Notes under the pieces: model-generated
The model's database searches: none
Seen by the model: only the letters and a program-made list of their open reading frames with translations
What the model was told of the DNA's origin: nothing
Translations under genes and position numbers: made by a program
DNA from: Lithodes maja
Lineage: Eukaryota > Arthropoda > Malacostraca > Decapoda > Lithodidae
Length of the DNA: 64,000 nt
Direction of reading: 5' to 3'
Assembly (NCBI GenBank): GCA_037953745.1
Contig: JBAKBP010006583.1
Coordinates: forward strand, 1 to 64,000
In this document: in pieces, positions 22,801 through 32,227 of the stretch
Layout of the letters: each line of letters opens with the position of its first letter
How positions within the stretch are numbered: position 1 is the first letter of the stretch

Positions 22801-25800
22801 CGAGAAAAATCGAATGGCACCAAGTAGAATTCCCTAGGACTTATAGTTTGGGCTACAGAGGACTTTTAAAGTCCAAAAAACGGTCCCCTGGGCCCTCCAG
22901 GAAGGCCCAGTCAAAATCGAAATCCTAAACTAATGGTCCGATTTTAATTCTGTTTGGACCATTCGATTCAGCTTGCCAAAGTGTACTTATGGTATAAATT
23001 TAAACAAAATCCGTTCAAAAATAACTCGTCTATGGAGTTTTAAACTTTCAAATAGGCCTAACCAACTACCACTCCACAGGTTACGGCAACTTGTCTCCCA
23101 CCACCGATAACGGCAAGATGGTGTGTATAGCTTACGCCATCCTGGGCATTCCCCTCATGCTTCTCTGTCTCACCAACATCGGCAACTCTATGGCCATGTC
23201 ATTCAGGTACGGTTGAATTCATTTGTATCTCTCTTATCTCTTTCTATCGTATTTATCTATGTTTAACCCCAACAACTTAAGAGTGTATGAGAGTAAGGTG
23301 GAAAGGCAAAGAGGAAGAGGCAAACCAAGAGGAAGAGGCAAACCAAGAGTGAGGTGGACGGATGGAGTTAAGAAGTATATGAGTTGGTTGGGAGGAAGGA
23401 CACCGACTGACAGAGGTGCATGGAGTCTTGGAGAATATTCATTCATGGCCATCCCCTCAAGGATTAGGGCGTCTGGAAATAGCTAGATGGATTGGCTTCA
23501 TGAGTGCTTGGTCCGGTGCGTCTTCCTGCCATATACTGTATACCACTTCGCTCCAGCTTTCTCTCAAATCTCTCTCTCACCCTCCTGGACACTCAAGTAT
23601 CTCTCACACCATCTGCCTATTACCTCCTTGGTCTTCCTCTCACCCTCCAACTAGGCTTTGTAGATATGTACCTTATGATATGTATCTTTATTTGAATTAT
23701 GTCACCTATATTAATCTACCTTCATATTAGTAGCAGAAGATAAGAGCAAAATCATCCCAAAATGTTACCAGAAAAAAGTTGCGAGAAAAAACGTTCGGGT
23801 GGACAGGACTCTCAACCTTGGTCATCTTTTTACAAAAATCCGGGTGGACGGGACTTGTCAGCCTTGGTCGACAACCCGTCTAGGGGAGTAAACCTTATAC
23901 AAATCCTTACTGCTCACCTAAGGGTGAAGCAGGTTGGTGGATGGACTAGCCACCCACCACTCTTGAAAAAATACAGGTAAAAAGATAATTGAGGGACAGA
24001 GTCAAACAGACCTTAAGTTAAGTGGTCAGTCCTGTAAGTCCTTGAATAATCTGGCACAAGTTGTCCTTCTGACAGAGGACAGATACACTTGGGGGCATTT
24101 TGTGAAATTTGTGCATGGCTACCCTTCTAAGGGGAGTAAGGCATTCAGCATAGATAGAGAGAACATCCACCCTTAGTGATGCTTCATTGTAATTTTGCAG
24201 ATGGACGTACAGCCGGGTGTGCTGTTGCTGCTGCCGAGGCGGGGATGAGGAGGAGGAGGACCAATCTTCACCAGCCTCACAACAGAATAACAGGTTGGTT
24301 TAATAAGGTAGTGTCCCTGTAAAGTCAGTAAAAATAGGCTAGCCTAAACAGATCGGATGCGGAAATACCCTGAGCCGACCAGGCCAAGTGGGATATCTCT
24401 ACTGGTCTAACTGGTAAGGTGTCTGCCTCACAACCCAAGGGTCGAGAGTTCGTGCCCTCACCAGGGCTTGATATTTTTGTGAGGCTATTTCCACATTTAA
24501 CGAAGTTTAGGTGTGCTGGTAAAATTGTTCAGATGTTTGAGAGTAAGATCGGAGCTACATAAATCCTCTTTCGGGTATAGTGTAAAAACCGATTCCTACA
24601 GGTGGTGGCAGCGGTGGGATAAAAAGCGGTGGGATAAAAAATGGGATATAAAATGGAGAGATAGAAGAACAAATGAAGGAATCTGGGAGCGCTGTGGTGT
24701 GAATGTAGAAGTATAGACAAGTTGCGAGGATTACTCAACAGTGGTTTAGGCATATAGAGCAAATGAGTGGTGGACTAATGGACAGACTAAGAGAGTATAC
24801 GAAAGCGAGGTGGGAAAGGCGAGAAGGAGAGGTACACTGAAAATAAGTTCACAAACTGGATGATTTTAAGTGAAGAGTTCTGTAAGGGAGGATAGCATGG
24901 GTTAAAGAGAGGACCAACTTCTGAAAGAGGACAGAGCCACTTGAAGGCATTATCTTTGTAGCTACTCCCTCAGGGACCGAGACACCTAGCAAACGATAGA
25001 TAGATAGATAGATATTTGTCGCAGCCCTATCAGTACTGATAATTAGAGGGATTCCATTATGTAATCCATGATCCTCAAACAATGTAACACATACTACATG
25101 CTATAATAGTTAAAGACACGACTACTTGTTTATTTTCAGCGAGTCAGGTGAGGCCCCTCCTCCCGCACCGTACACTCCACCTGCAAAATACAAGCCCAGC
25201 AGAAAAAACATGCTCATCTCCCCGCCCATCTCCGCCACAATACACAGAGGCTCCGACAACCCATTAAAACTGGCCTCGGACTCAGAAAAACCCAGCACGC
25301 CAACCAAGGTCTCCACGCCAAAACCTCGGATTACAAATGCCAACCTTACCTTAACGGATATTGAGGCTAACCGGATAGTCGCGGAGTGTGCTGCGTATAC
25401 CAAGACCCCTGTGCCTGGTGTCACTGTCCCCTCTCAAAATTCCCACCACGACTGCCACGACTATGATATGGTAACAACGAACAACTGGCTATCCCCGCCG
25501 CCAACGACCCACCAGAGCCCCCAGCCCTCATCTCCTTCCTCCCCGCTGAGTCGTGACGCACCGGCCGACTGGCTCATGCCCGTGCAGAATGGTGGTCCGC
25601 AAATAGTGATAGAGACTACTTCCGATCATTCCCCGTCGAACTCGTCCACTCGACCCGTGTCCCCGGCGTTTACTAACTCAACCCATCATGCCTCCAACAC
25701 GTCCCTGGCTGTGAGTAGTAGTGTGGGACGACCATGGCCTCCCTCCACCACGGGAACACTAATGCCTCCATCACATGTGAACGATTTAGATGAACCCCCG

Positions 25801-26373
25801 CTTCTAATACGAGAGCGCCCCCCCCATTCTCCGGGAAAAACGTTAATGGTATACAACACACTGTCCGGGGATGCGCTGCTAGAACAGAGCAAAGTAGCCA
25901 AAAGAATGGCCCTCATGAACAAGGTGGGCCAAGTTCGGCAGGATACCACCACCGTGTTTACCGATCCTGTATCTGGACAAGCTATCAACGGGGACATGCT
26001 GGGCCTCAGTTATCGGCCCATACCCCCGGACACTTCGGACGAGGACAACCGTGTGCCCATACCCATCGTCCTCATGTTCGTTGCCTCTTATTTAGCCATC
26101 GGGGCTCTCTTATTTCAACAGTTAGAAGGATGGACTTTCCTCAACTCATTTTATTTCTGTTTCATCACACTTTCCACTATAGGGTTCGGAGATTACGTGC
26201 CTGGCAAGTCGCTCGGCTATGAAACACAAGGCGCTCAAATCAAACTAGTCATAGGGTCTTTATACTTAATGCTTGGTCTGGCTGTTCTGGCCATGTCCTT
26301 CAGTCTAGTCCAGGAAGAAGTGGTTCTCAAGTGTAAAGCATTTGCATTATGGATTGGACTCCTGAAAGAATAA
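14540..26373 (+). CDS. Two-pore-domain (K2P) potassium channel, TRESK/TWK-18-like, five coding exons
   Basis: Joined exons 14540-14781, 15564-15752, 23080-23206, 24201-24293 and 25140-26373 all have AG/GT borders and matching phases. From ATG 14553 they give 623 residues. Visible order: M1 ~16-42; extracellular loop with sequons N74-T-T and N109-Q-T; pore 1 with filter GYGN 140-143; M2 ~153-176; a cytoplasmic loop of about 335 residues; M3 ~518-541; pore 2 with GFGD 561-564; M4 ~582-606. Known for the family: dimers with four pore domains form background K+ channels in the plasma membrane. The long M2-M3 loop and short C-terminus match TRESK and nematode TWK-18-type channels rather than TREK or TASK; the exact orthologue is not certain. 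The first exon opens with one base of an incomplete codon and no in-frame stop before ATG 14553, so an unseen upstream exon could add residues or be 5' UTR. Intron 2 is 7.3 kb and full of repeats. Confidence 0.93.
14881..15290 (+). pseudogene. Decayed duplicates of K2P exon 1 inside intron 1
   Basis: Segment 14952-15014 aligns to the end of exon 1 and still reads YEAKTRRYELINRLNNT in place of WEAEARRNDLINRLYNT. Segment 15111-15170 is a third copy ending ILYNTT. Segment ~15250-15285 resembles the preceding part of exon 1 (ELEQNAEPE versus ELENKKPEP). Each exon-like piece is followed by the same intron start, with a shared motif near ATTAGCCAGTCAT at ~14819, ~15060 and ~15208. The donor GT is AT in copy 2 and GG in copy 3, so these copies look dead as exons. 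Confidence 0.75.
15564..15752 (+). CDS. K2P channel coding exon 2 (cap helix 2 and pore helix 1)
   Basis: Acceptor CAG at 15561-15563; donor GTACAG follows 15752. It encodes ESLAEITDPAKW through the pore helix WTVLSSIFFCVTVITTI. The filter glycine codon is split by the intron, so the selectivity filter itself is encoded only in the next exon, 7.3 kb downstream. Confidence 0.92.
   Translation, partial: RAWQRSPTQPNGTRACRSSCWTLRSTWWRRCRTRPTTKCPHHRGRHGLSSALSSSVSPSSLL
15858..16090 (+). pseudogene. Decayed duplicates of K2P exon 2 inside intron 2
   Basis: Segment 15861-15896 resembles the 3' end of exon 2 (FIFCVPAINT versus FFCVTVITT) and is followed by an intact-looking donor GTAAGT at 15895. 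Segment 16013-16085 matches exon 2 more closely, from the NQT codons through CACCACAGGGGGAGA and CCTCAGCT to TATCTTC, but a one-base loss after the GGGGGAGA and a missing triplet break the frame. Neither carries a filter, which belongs to exon 3. Confidence 0.75.
16395..17026. mobile_element. C-family MITE (copy 3) split by a D-family MITE
   Basis: Left AGTCGGTATCACACGAGCGC and right GCTCTTGTGTGATACCGACT are inverted repeats. The interior matches C copies at 32260 and 33211 in reverse orientation, apart from the D element 16467-16885. Confidence 0.7.
16467..16885. mobile_element. D-family MITE (copy 1), nested, TTAA-flanked
   Basis: TTAACCCCTTGAGTACCAGC at the left, CTGGTGCTCAAGTGGGTTAA at the right. 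It is 419 bases and carries ACGCACGTTATGCGTCG near its left end. Confidence 0.75.
17290..17690 (+). mobile_element. RTE-like family 1 LINE, 3' tail only
   Basis: Parallels 1355-1760: GGAGAATTTTAGTGCATAGA, GGCGCCTGGTCCGGGGAG, CTCTGTCCCGAGTCGGCCAC, ending in (TACA)n-like repeats. No ORF remains. Confidence 0.7.
18029..18120. repeat. (CT)n microsatellite, 90 bases
   Basis: Nearly pure CT; gives long reading frames of alternating Ser-Leu or Arg-Glu on both strands that are not genes. Confidence 0.95.
18702..18825. repeat. Interrupted (CT)n tract
   Basis: CT repeats broken by CA, TA and TTT steps. Confidence 0.9.
18930..19380. repeat. Tandem degenerate H1-like inner arms
   Basis: The ~165-base theme of TGGCTAT-GTTAA-CGATTTTA, CTATAAAAGGGTA, and GGTCCTTTCTGAGCT...ATCGTCTGAAG is seen about three times in a row without clear ends. 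Confidence 0.45.
19404..19558. mobile_element. H1-related hairpin MITE, short
   Basis: TTAACCCCTTCAACACGATA at the left and TTGTACTGAAGGGGTTAA at the right; 155 bases. Confidence 0.65.
19690..19842. repeat. Compound (CT)n/(CA)n/(TATC)n microsatellite
   Basis: CT run 19690-19742, short CA and TATC runs, then CT run ~19806-19842. Confidence 0.9.
19870..23062. repeat. ~475-bp repeat, block 1 (K2P intron 2), four to five copies
   Basis: Successive GGCACCAAGTAGAATTCCC anchors at ~19890, 20364, 22341 and 22816 give a ~475-base period, after allowing for a LINE insertion (20708-21894) and one shortened unit (21902-22341). Other constant pieces are CTCGTCTATGGAGTTTTTAA, ATTCTGGGCGAATGGCTGGG and CCGCAACGGCGAGACGAAT. 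It carries no coding capacity of its own. The last unit stops ~20 bases before exon 3 of the channel. Confidence 0.85.
20708..21894 (+). mobile_element. 5'-truncated LINE inserted in the 475-bp repeat
   Basis: An open frame to 21852 (about 380 codons of LINE sequence) includes ISGVPQGSVLGPLLFLILI and the catalytic FADD, then the C-terminal RT domain (YWDRLKKLGLYSQQRRRDRY, NSLPKEVRDI). The first RT motifs are missing. Flanked by AAGTCAA at 20701-20707 and 21895-21901, which the uninterrupted repeat copies have only once. The tail is an AAGTAAG-like simple repeat. CR1/jockey-type by motif. Confidence 0.85.
23080..23206 (+). CDS. K2P channel coding exon 3 (GYGN filter and M2)
   Basis: Acceptor CACAG ends at 23079; donor GTACGG follows 23206. 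It encodes GYGNLSPTTDNGK and M2 (CIAYAILGIPLMLLCLTNIG), ending NSMAMSF plus two bases of the next codon. The 475-bp repeat array ends only about 20 bases upstream of the acceptor. Confidence 0.93.
23260..23480 (+). mobile_element. RTE-like family 2 fragment (K2P intron 3)
   Basis: Reads RVYESKVERQRGRGKPR, an internal repeat of the RGRGKPR codons, then VRWTDGVKKYMSWLGG and DRGAWS, ending near CCATCCCCTCAAGGATTAGG. Confidence 0.65.
23760..23985. repeat. Dispersed repeat shared with 43740-43910
   Basis: GGGTGGACGGGACTTGTCAG, CCTTGGTCGACAACCCGTCT and AGGGGAGTAAACCTTATACA recur in inverted orientation near 43740-43910. No coding sense. Family unknown. Confidence 0.55.
24201..24293 (+). CDS. K2P channel coding exon 4 (cysteine-rich and acidic start of M2-M3 loop)
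   Basis: Acceptor TTTTGCAG ends at 24200; donor GTTGGT follows 24293. It reads WTYSRV, five consecutive cysteines (C189-C193), RGGDEEEED, then a Ser/Gln/Asn-rich tail. The phase joins both neighbours. Cysteine clusters just inside a membrane helix are often palmitoylated; that is inference here. Confidence 0.88.
24395..24640 (+). repeat. tRNA-like (SINE or LTR-related) repeat in K2P intron 4
   Basis: TCTACTGGTCTAACTGGTAAG and GAGAGTTCGTGCCC resemble pol III A and B boxes. About 110 bases later comes GGTGGTGGCAGCGGTGGGAT, a motif also found in the 437-bp element at 52950-53386. Confidence 0.4.
24640..25020 (+). mobile_element. RTE-like family 2 fragment (K2P intron 4)
   Basis: Degenerate: DRRTNEGIWERCGVNVEV, then frame breaks, with TACTCCCTCAGGGACCGAGA and a (GATA)n tail at ~24993-25014. 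Confidence 0.6.
25140..26373 (+). CDS. K2P channel terminal coding exon (long loop, M3, pore 2, M4)
   Basis: Acceptor TATTTTCAG ends at 25139; the stop TAA is 26371-26373. The first ~300 residues are a Pro/Ser/Thr-rich disordered loop that includes PQIVIE at residues 366-371 (25597-25614). Then follow M3 (PIVLMFVASYLAIGALLF), pore helix FITLSTI with GFGD, and M4 (LVIGSLYLMLGLAVLAMSF). Only about 18 residues follow M4. Confidence 0.95.
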
Positions 26374-26715
26374 CCCATAATACTGACCCTCTTCATTTAA
26401 AGTCCTTTTATATCCATTTGTTTCATTATTACGTTGTTTATAGGTAGTAATACTCAAAGTTGTTATACTTCATCATTAAGTTGTAAATAAGAAAATAATG
26501 TTCTAAACTGTAATCAAGCCTACAGTAGGCCTACTTGAAAACCTATTGATTGTGAAGTGTGTTTGATCTGAAAAACCTATGTTATGTAGCTGTTATTACT
26601 ATGTTATTATGTGTCCTGCTACAACTTAATCAATTGTAATATAGTGGATGGGTCACATCCTGATATCTCACAAATCAGTACTATCCAAGAGGGTAAAACT
26701 TACAGCATAATAGCC

Positions 26716-26721
26716 AATAAA
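26716..26721 (+). promoter_or_regulatory. Candidate poly(A) signal of the K2P gene
   Basis: AATAAA lies 343 bases after the stop codon and is the first canonical hexamer downstream. Use is inferred. Confidence 0.45.
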
Positions 26722-26878
26722 AACAGTTATTAAGTGATAGGCGAATGCATTGGCCAAGTTTATCATACAGAAATAACATAACAACAGTAAGAAAATTGTG
26801 TTGTAGATTATAATGGTAGCTAAAAAAAACTTTCTGGTGGAACCCATTTTAACCCTGGCACATAGACTAATATCTGAG

Positions 26879-27741
26879 TTAACCCCTCGAGTACCAGAGA
26901 CGCACGTTATGCGTCGGCAATGTATGTAACGCTAAACCCCAGAGCCGCATAGGGTGCGTTGCGGTTAATAACTCCGGTCCTATGACACCTAGAGGGCTCA
27001 GATTTATATGAGAACTGTGTAAGTATCCCACGCAACAATGCCGATGGTTAAACACACTCAAATTCCAGCCGCATGCGTGTGAGCGCGCAAAAACATGTTT
27101 TTGCCTACCCATTTCCCCATGTTAATTCCAACTTTCGGGCACCCCATACGACCCCTTAATGACCTAGGGTAGGGGTCGGCAACCTGCGGCTCAGGAGCCG
27201 CATGCGGCTCTTTCAGGACACTTGTGTGGCTCCAGAAGCTTCAGAAATAATCATTCTTCCTTCAAAACAAAGGCATCATATAACACATTCAAGATAACAT
27301 TAGATTTTGTTATTCAACTTCGAAATATCTATAGGTATCAATCGTTATGATTTCTAGAAATGTGACACATATGTCTTTCCTAAGCTTTGTGAATACAAGT
27401 ATATTGCACAATATAACTATAATTTGTTTAGTTCAGAAGTAGGGTACAGTATATTCTCTTATTTCTGAAGTACGGTACCGGATACTGACGATTTCGTTTT
27501 ATGAGACCATTTTTGGTTCTCGTATTGCGGCTCCGACAGTACATTTTTTATGAAACTTAAGCAAAAAATGGCTCTTCTAACTTTAAGGGTTGCTGACCAC
27601 TGACCTAGGGGATTGGTTCTTTGTGGTTTTTCCTTCATTACTAACCCATTCCAGGTATTTTCTGGAAAACTACATTTTTTGACAACCTGCCGGGCCTGGA
27701 GTGTACATTTATATTATATTGCCTGGTGCTCAGTGGGTTAA
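26879..27741. mobile_element. D-family MITE (copy 2) split by an hAT-type element
   Basis: TTAACCCCTCGAGTACCAGA at the left, TGGTGCTCAGTGGGTTAA at the right. Without the insertion it matches copy 1 (16467-16885) in order and length. Confidence 0.75.
27170..27602. mobile_element. hAT-type non-autonomous DNA transposon
   Basis: Ends TAGGGGTCGGCAACCTG and GGGTTGCTGACCACTG are imperfect inverted repeats of the type (C/T)AGGGGTCGGCAACC known from hAT elements. Flanked by the 8-base duplication ACCTAGGG at 27162-27169 and 27603-27610; the sister D copy (near 16758) has the site once. It is 433 bases with no transposase. Confidence 0.85.
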
Positions 27742-27903
27742 TAAGATATGAACATGGCAATATACCATCAGCTGAAAAAAGGCTATAGTAAAGCCCACGA
27801 AGATGCTTGGCCATTTGGTTTATGGCATAGAATAGAGTAATAGCTTCAGTGATCTTACTAAAGGAATCTAAATAGGCTGAAGTATAATTATTGCTGGTAG
27901 TAC

Positions 27904-28126
27904 TTAACCCTTTCTGTACCAGCGACGTCCGTTACATTCTATTATAGCCAGATTTAGACGATGGTATGCACCTTAGGAAGGATCTGTGGTCGTTAAGAGG
28001 GTTGATCGAGATAGTTTGCAGCCTTATAAATGCTAGAGTTCCTTTCTAAACTGAATGAAATTGATTAGCAGTAGCCAGAAATTCAGAATAATATGAAAAG
28101 GATATCGACGGTACACAATGGATTAA
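27904..28126. mobile_element. H1 hairpin MITE (copy 8)
   Basis: TTAACCCTTTCTGTACCAGC to CGGTACACAATGGATTAA; bounded by TTAA. Confidence 0.75.
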
Positions 28127-28129
28127 GAA

Positions 28130-30560
28130 GAGGGTGTTGTAATGCTGTCAAAAATATAATTTAGTTAGAAAATATTTCTAGTTGATGAAAATGACAATAC
28201 AAGTGATGCAATGTACAGTAGCTATAATATATTCATAGTATGTTGACTTGCAGTAATTCACAGAGCATTGAAAAGCCAAAAATCAAAAGTGTCTATTGAA
28301 CTTCTAGGAATTATTTATACAGTAATTATTCTTTTTCAATTAATTTTACCATGGAAACAAACTACAGGAATGTTACAACACTATTATATTTAGTAAATCT
28401 GTAATGGTTATGAGAACACCCTGAATGAAAAGGTGCTCAATTATTGCAATATGGTCTTGATTTGTTCCATTCATTATTCCCAATACCAGTACACTCCCGT
28501 CACTATATACCAGTTAGCATAGTTCAAGGTACAGTTGGCCACATTATTTTGTACAATCGCGCTAATAAGTGATGTCTCGGCACCAAGTATGTTTTGATCA
28601 TGCCGCAATGATCAATAATTGATATCAGCAATATCTAAGCTTCATTTCTTCATAACGAGTGAGATATACAAACATATTCCTACACCTACCCCCCCTATTC
28701 AACATCTAACAGACATTAATATAGCACAGAGCAAGCCAAACGTAATGACAGCTGGGACATGACTTATTAGCGCGACCGTACACACTCGCAAACTGCTATA
28801 TGTGTTCTTCTCCTGTCATCTCTTTCCTTTTTAGTGTCTCTTGCTGTTCCTCCCAACCCCTTGCAGGAATAAGGACTAGCTACTGGCGGACTGATTTCCT
28901 GATTTTATGTATGGAAGGAAAATTTGTATGACTTAATTAGTGTAGTTTCTTATGCAGTAGTTAATTCATATCATCAATTAAGAGTATTTTTCATGGTGCA
29001 ATGGTTAGAGCATGTAATTTTGGTATGTGATATCCTGGGTTTGTCACATGCTTTCATTAATTTTATTTGGGGTGTTATTGGTGTTAAGAACAATGTTAAA
29101 AATAATTCCTGTAAGTCAACCACACTATTTGTACTTCCATACTTAAAATCAGGGAGTGTATTTAAATACAGTAATGTAGCCATCTGTATAATTACTGGCA
29201 CAAGTACCTGGTACAGTGCAGTAATTATGATCAAATTGACACTGAAAATTGTTTGATGGAAAATTTTAATTTGGTCTTCAAGGGAAAGTTTCAATACATT
29301 ACTTCAACATGTCTAAATTGTTCAATAAAACTCTTCCACTCATCACTGCAGGTGATTGTTTTCTGCAACTCTGAGAAAATAACAGCCCAAAAATATGTCA
29401 ATACTTCCAGCATTGACTTGTCCATCCGTGATTATTAATACCTTTGTTAAGAATAAAAAAATTACTACATAACTAGACATTAGACACGGTCACATGAGCT
29501 AATAAGCTAGAATTATTAACATATAGATGAGCCATAATTTTCTCAGTCGCTGATACTGAGTATAGTATCCGTTGATAAGGCATCTCCATGGTTAGTACAG
29601 GTATGCTTTGGTCACCTGAAGGTCACTCTCCATCATACAAAATCACTTACAGCATACCTGTCATGTCCCCTAATCTTGAGATCCCTCCTCAGGAGTGTCA
29701 AAATGCCCGGACATGATGGTATTCGGAGGATTTCAAGAGATAAAAAGCGGATAAGATGGTCTACGAAAGTGTTATCGAGAGAATAACAGTTCTGTAAATA
29801 TAAGACTGCACTATAAAAATGTTCCAATGACCATACTAATGAGTTGATTCAATCCTCTGTGGAGTGCCTTGACTATCCTGGTATATAGTGACCTTTCTGT
29901 ACAATACTTCCTACTCAAGGACTGTGGCTGTGATAGTTCCATGCTTGCCTCGGCTTCTCTGCGTATCTTGTAACAAAAACACTAAAGTTGCCACTGAACT
30001 AAGTCACCACCTGTAATGGTTAGTGCGCAGAATGTTGGTGTGAGTATCCTAGGTTGGAATCCTTGGAGTAGCACATGTATTCATTAGTTTCATTTATTTC
30101 ATTAATTAGGTTTATTTGTAAGTTAATTGGTGAGTTGGTGATAATATGAATCTTACTTTAACTTTTAGTAGCCAAACTGGGTTGGATACTGAACCGGTCT
30201 TCTCAAAAAAAAATCCCAAGCCCTCACTGCTGGGATTGAACTCGGGACTAACCAGTTACAAGACCGGCACTATAACCTTTGTGACAATAGAGGTACGGTA
30301 CCCCACTTGTCCGAATGATTTTAGTCAAGTGAGTTTTACATTCAATATCTGACACCATATTGAACTCTATTACACACCTGCCTCAAAAATCACAGTAAGA
30401 ATAAGTTACCATAAGAACACCTTTAACCGCCAGACCTATGAGAGTTCCGTATGGAGCTCAGTGGTCTGGTTAATCTGCTCTACATAACTAACACCTTTAA
30501 CCCCGTAAAGGGCATAGGACGGCCACAAACATGGACATAATTTGCAGCTCTTTATCTTGT
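28130..30560. other. Noncoding AT-rich DNA with two or three SINE-like pieces
   Basis: No gene seen. Related sequence at ~28985-29065 and ~30005-30100 shares TGGTT(A)G(A/T)GC, TATCCT(A/G)GGTT and CACATG with the 4965 copy. A second tRNA-like head lies on the - strand at ~30220-30285 (CCGAGTTCAATCCCAGC). Open frames up to 110 codons here show no recognisable protein. Confidence 0.45.
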
Positions 30561-30565
30561 CTTAA

Positions 30566-30745
30566 GGAGAGGTATTTGATTTTTCCGGGACCCACTTCTC
30601 CCACATGTTTAGCCCCATTCGTTATGAGATTTTCAGACGCTTGCATCATTAGTTTGGCGATTTTAAGATCATTCCCCCCCCCCCCCCCATTTCTTTGTCA
30701 ATATTAAGACCTTTCGTACCATTTAGGTGTCAATTTTTCCTGAAG
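30566..30745. mobile_element. B-family MITE fragment
   Basis: TTAAGGAGAGG start, CATGTTTAGCCCCATT and CATTTAGGTGTC follow; cut short after ~180 bases. Confidence 0.5.
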
Positions 30746-30811
30746 ACATTAATACTAATGTAGCTTATGAATCACATGGGTGACAACTTTAATGCAGTGG
30801 CAACTTTGGTA

Positions 30812-31006
30812 TTAACCCTTTTAGTATCAGCGACGTGTGTTGTATTTCATTCTAGCCATATTTAGACGATATTATGCCGCTTAGGAAGGATCTGTGGTAG
30901 TTAAAAGGGTTGAGATAGTTTGAAGCCTTATTATTACTATCGGTCCTTCCTAATCTGAATAAAACCGTCCAATAGTTGCAAGAATATGAAGAAAAGGACG
31001 GGTTAA
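30812..31006. mobile_element. H1 hairpin MITE (copy 9)
   Basis: TTAACCCTTTTAGTATCAGC at the left, GGACGGGTTAA at the right; the inner hairpin is intact. Confidence 0.7.
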
Positions 31007-31534
31007 TGATACAATATTGATCAATTTATCAATTTATCTCTGACTATAATCCAGACTGTAGAATGTAGATAATGCTTATAATAGGAGTTCATCAAAAGAC
31101 ATTCATTCTGAGTGCAACTTTCCTTATCATTGTTGTATGATGAATGATTACACACAAGTGTATAGATTTTTTTTTCTGTACGTCAAGTCCCTCTGTGATG
31201 GCATCGTGGTTTATAAGCATCGTGGTGGTGTAGGTTCGAATCCTTGAGAACGGGACTGTAAATTATTATACCACATGTGTATTTGTGTGTTGAAAATATA
31301 CAAGTGAAGTGAAACCCCACCCAACCGGACTAATTGCGGGGAAACCCAATCCGGAAATGCTAAAAGTCTGGATCTTCTAAAAGTCCGAACTTCATACTCT
31401 GACTTCGGGAAAAGTTTGGAAATCTGAGTACAGTAATAGTCCAGCCAAGATCTCATATCTGGACTATATTACTCAGACTTCTGGAGAAATCCAGAATTCA
31501 AGTACTGTATATATATTAATATTTTTGTGTCTTG

Positions 31535-31620
31535 CCCCAGCCAGGGTTCGAACCCAGGCCAGTAGTGCAGCACTCCAGCACCTAAACCATTAGAACACCG
31601 AGGAGCTTCCAGACAAGAGC
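31535..31620 (-). repeat. tRNA-derived SINE head
   Basis: On the - strand, GTTCTAATGGTTTAGGTGC fits an A box and GGGTTCGAACCC a perfect B box, about 75 bases overall. Acceptor and anticodon stems do not pair fully, so it is not called as a tRNA gene. Confidence 0.5.
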
Positions 31621-32227
31621 TTACATTTGCGGACTAAAATACTCACACTTCCTGACTTTTCCTTACCGAAAGTCTGAGCAAGGAGTCCGAATTTAAATTG
31701 TCCATAAATCTTGGGCTACTGAATGGGCGGGGTTCTACTATACTTTATATTTTATTTACATAGGTGTTTACATAAAAACTGTGCATCAGGACTGGTTGAT
31801 ATCTTACTTGAGGCTGAAAAAGCTTAAAACCATAAAGATGATATACTTTTACAAACCAGTAACAATCTAATGTTTGATTAAATCACGACATGGTTCGTAA
31901 GTTTCATATGATAATTCTTTTTAAACTGGTAAAGACATTATTTAGACTACAACTTGTTAAAATACTGTTTTATTGTATATCTGTCATAAAGATTTTGTTT
32001 TTCTTGAACTGTAGATAGATTTGACATGAATAACTTGAACATTTTTCCAACACTTTAACTACGCGACACACCAGTACCGTAGTTGAGGTGCCATGCACAG
32101 TATAAGTATATTCACCTATAATGCTCTTAAAATTATCTTTTATGTCAGAATAGCAGGGTTTCTGTAAGATCTGAGTATCAATGTATCATACTGCGTTCCA
32201 ATGTATAAAAGCAGTTAATCAAATATA

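Noticed and set aside
28924..29438. Overlapping frames of 60-110 codons on both strands
   Set aside because: AT-rich chance frames over SINE-like sequence with no recognisable domains.
31535..31620. Functional tRNA gene
   Set aside because: A and B boxes are good but the acceptor and anticodon stems do not pair fully; a SINE head is more likely.
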